DNA from: Scortum barcoo | Taxonomy: Eukaryota; Chordata; Actinopteri; Centrarchiformes; Terapontidae | Direction of reading: 5' to 3' | Assembly: GCA_023238725.1 (NCBI GenBank) | Contig: CM041553.1 | Location: forward strand, 20,682,501-20,746,500 | Length of the DNA: 64,000 nt | Part shown: positions 61,830 to 64,000 of the stretch, piece after piece | Layout of the letters: each line of letters begins with the position of its first letter | Numbering within the stretch: position 1 is the stretch's first letter | Translations under genes and position numbers: made by a program | Notes under the pieces: model-generated | The model's input: only the letters and a program-made list of their open reading frames with translations | What the model was told of the DNA's origin: nothing | Database searches by the model: none

Positions 61830-62490
61830 AATGTTTCACACCTTGAAGTATCTCAGACTCAAACTTTTCAAAGTTTCAATCCGCCTTCAGCGAACATTCA
61901 AAACAGGAGCCATTAAAGACTTTATGCTACCTGTGACCTCAAAGCACTCTGTTGCCCTCCATCTCGTCCTGCTGCTGTATTTGGAAAGCATTGTTCACCC
62001 CATCCTGCTCTACTGCTCCGCCTGTTTTTTTTCAGTATGCTCTCTGTCACAAACCGGGTCAAACCTGCACACAAAACAAACGCTGTGGCCAAGATTATAG
62101 GTCTCCCCATAGCCAACCTGTCGGAGTTCAATGACGAGGTCATCACATGCATTTCAAATACAACAGTGCAGGACATCACACACCCAAGCGGTCGCCAGTT
62201 CACCGTACTACCCTCTGGGCACAGGTACAGATCACTGAGGTGTACAAGGGCTCGCTTTGGCAAAAGGCAGGTACCTGCAGCCAGAGCAGCCCTAAACCGG
62301 TAAGTCGCTTGTTTTCATGTTGTTTGCCCATCTTTCCTGTGTGCTGTTGTGTTGTACTCATGTATCTCTGTCTGTCACTGATGTGTCATGATGTGTGTAA
62401 AATGTGCTGTTGATTTTTCCTGTATATCGTTATGAAAGAGAATTTTATCCCGGGGGACAATAAAATCTCATCTAATTGAATCTAAGTAGC
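61830..62490 (+). pseudogene. Non-LTR retrotransposon, 5'-truncated copy with reverse transcriptase C-terminus
   Basis: Two frames together read a typical C-terminal tail of a fish LINE polyprotein. The first gives FMLPVTSKHSVALHLVLLLY and LESIVHPILLYCSACFF. After a frame change near 62030 the second gives NRVKPAHKTNAVAKIIGLPI, DITHPSGRQFTVLPSGHRYR and SLRCTRARFGKRQVPAARAA, ending LNR. The LPSGxRYRxxxxRxxR block is the clearest landmark. The 3' end follows with GGGGGACAATAAAATCTCAT and a short CTAATTGAATCTAA tail. The catalytic YxDD region is absent, so this is a dead 5'-truncated insertion. The clade (L2/Rex/CR1-like) is inferred. Confidence 0.75.
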
Positions 62491-63300
62491 TGGCAGGCTT
62501 TACTCCATTTACAACAGACTTTTCTTAACAGCGTTATAGACCAATACGTTTTATTTCAAACATGACTATTCCATCATTTTAAATACCAAACTGTGACACC
62601 AACAGTAAATGTATCAGTAGTCCTAATTTAGTTACCAGCGATTTTCTTTATTTTGGCCCAAATTACAGTCATGTGAGAGACGTCAGAGCTCTGCCAACAA
62701 CCGCTGAACCTCCAGCCACTGAAGAGGAAATTTAAAGTTTCACAGTTCATGAATATATGACAATAAAACCTGAATGAAAAGGTGAAATGAGGCATCTGCT
62801 GTTTTTTTTTTATACTATTACTCATAGAGAGATATATTGCACAAGTAATATTCCCAAAATTTGCGTCACCACCTGTAACTGGGAATACATTTACCAAATA
62901 ATATGACACACACTACCACTCACCTCAGCTCATTGGCTGAAACAGACAATCAAAAACAGTGTGGGGGCTGACTGTAAAATTTTAAATGCACATAATTTCA
63001 AAAGATGGATATTAAAACGTTCCTTTGGAATCCAAAATAATCATTACTTTGGGGGCTTGGATTGTATTCAGGCATATTTAATATTTCACGCCTAAACTGA
63101 AGCACGGCATTAACAAAATCATTTAATTCATTTATTCGGTTATCAGTTAATTCATTCTTGGCAAGGCTGTTTAAATTTTCGAGCTTTATTTTCAGTTACA
63201 CCATCTGAATTGCAAGAGGCTAATGCGCTTTACAGTGGGATAAAACACTAAATGTCTTTTGGTGCTCTCTGATGCCCTGAGTTCTTTTATATCATCTCCG

Positions 63301-63312
63301 TGTGTGTGTGTG

Positions 63313-63343
<31 letters not shown>
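63301..63343. repeat. (GT)n followed by (GA)n
   Basis: Six GT units, a GAGC break, then about 14 GA units. Confidence 0.9.
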
Positions 63344-63346
<3 letters not shown>

Positions 63347-63502
63347 TCAGAGTCTCCTCACAGAAGTCTCTATTTAAGGGCGGCAGGGAGACGGTTAATC
63401 TCAGGTGGGCTGAGTACACTGTGGTTTCTGCTTAATTAATGGCGTGCCATCTGTCTGTCTCCAGAGGAGGAAAGACCACCAGCTGCTCAGGCTTTGATCT
63501 CA

Positions 63503-63525
63503 CCTGTCTGTCTGTCTGTCTGTCT
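63503..63525. repeat. (CTGT)n tetranucleotide repeat
   Basis: About 5-6 CTGT units. Confidence 0.85.
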
Positions 63526-64000
63526 ATGAATATGTGCCTATGTGTAAATGTGAGTATGTATGTACATAAGCATGTCAGTCCTCACCTCCTCATTAGAGAG
63601 CTGCTTGAAGGGAGAAGCATCAATTCTTCAAGATGGGATTCACTTCAGTAACTTGGTCTTGATTTGCTATGAAAGCATAATTACAGTGTATTTAAAATAT
63701 ATTAGTTTAGTAGTGTATCAATATGATTTGTTTCTTCAAAGCAGTTGTAATTAATGTAATATATTAAAGATGGCTCAAATGATCATGTACTGTGAAAGAA
63801 CAAGAGTTTTACATTCTTTCAGGTCACTGTTTTAGTTTAATGCACTGCAACTCTGCTGTTTTTCTGTCTCACTGCTCTCCACTTCGTTTTCCAGCAGCAG
63901 GTAGTCTGATAATCCCACTGTACGCATCCCACCCAGCAACAAAACAGCAGACAGACAAGGTCAGCGACACAGTCAAGCATTTAGCAGCTTTAGAGCCAGA

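Larger units (their letters stand above)
62491..64000. other. Intergenic, no gene seen
   Basis: Contains GT/GA and CTGT simple repeats; no exon recognised up to the window end. Confidence 0.5.

Overview
This window is nuclear DNA from a ray-finned fish, most likely a spiny-rayed (percomorph) teleost. The evidence is a vertebrate-type spliced gene with GT-AG introns, an AT-rich background dense in microsatellites, a fish-type Tc1 transposon flanked by TA, and several interspersed repeats that I recognise from memory as common in percomorph genomes. There are no operons, CRISPR arrays, phage genes or bacterial signals.

Positions 1 to about 21,875 hold the 3' two thirds of one gene, fbxw7, on the + strand. 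Nine coding exons (394-19564) encode the end of the N-terminal linker, the dimerisation (D) domain, the F-box and the WD40 beta-propeller of the substrate receptor of an SCF ubiquitin ligase. The isoform-specific first exon(s) and about 195 N-terminal residues (human alpha-isoform numbering, counted by me) lie upstream of the window. A long 3' UTR follows, with three AATAAA signals and seed matches for miR-27, miR-182, miR-223 and miR-25/92. The protein is almost identical to mammalian FBXW7, with two exceptions. A 4-bp insertion at 15303-15307 breaks the frame in the WD exon that carries the Arg479 and Arg505 equivalents, and as written it leads to a TGA at 16697-16699. There is also one extra in-frame Tyr codon near the C-terminus (19490-19492).

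Positions about 21,880 to 64,000 look like a gene-poor interval. It holds a complete 1.6-kb Tc1-like transposon (40392-41994) with good inverted repeats but a frameshifted transposase, a second Tc1-like 3' fragment (about 56,080-56,255), three decayed non-LTR retrotransposon pieces (about 29,970-30,160, 30,840-31,075 and 61,830-62,490), several old fish repeats including an element with inverted ends (30362-30691), and many simple repeats. The largest are a compound AT/AC tract (35446-35642) and a double tetranucleotide array (53772-53976). Two open segments with plausible splice acceptors (52203-52483 + and 60331-60517 -) are possible terminal exons, but neither is assigned to a family.

I found no convincing unknown biological system. 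The most valuable observations are the fbxw7 frameshift, the retained microRNA sites in its 3' UTR, and a near-perfect 29-bp foldback at 60696-60774.
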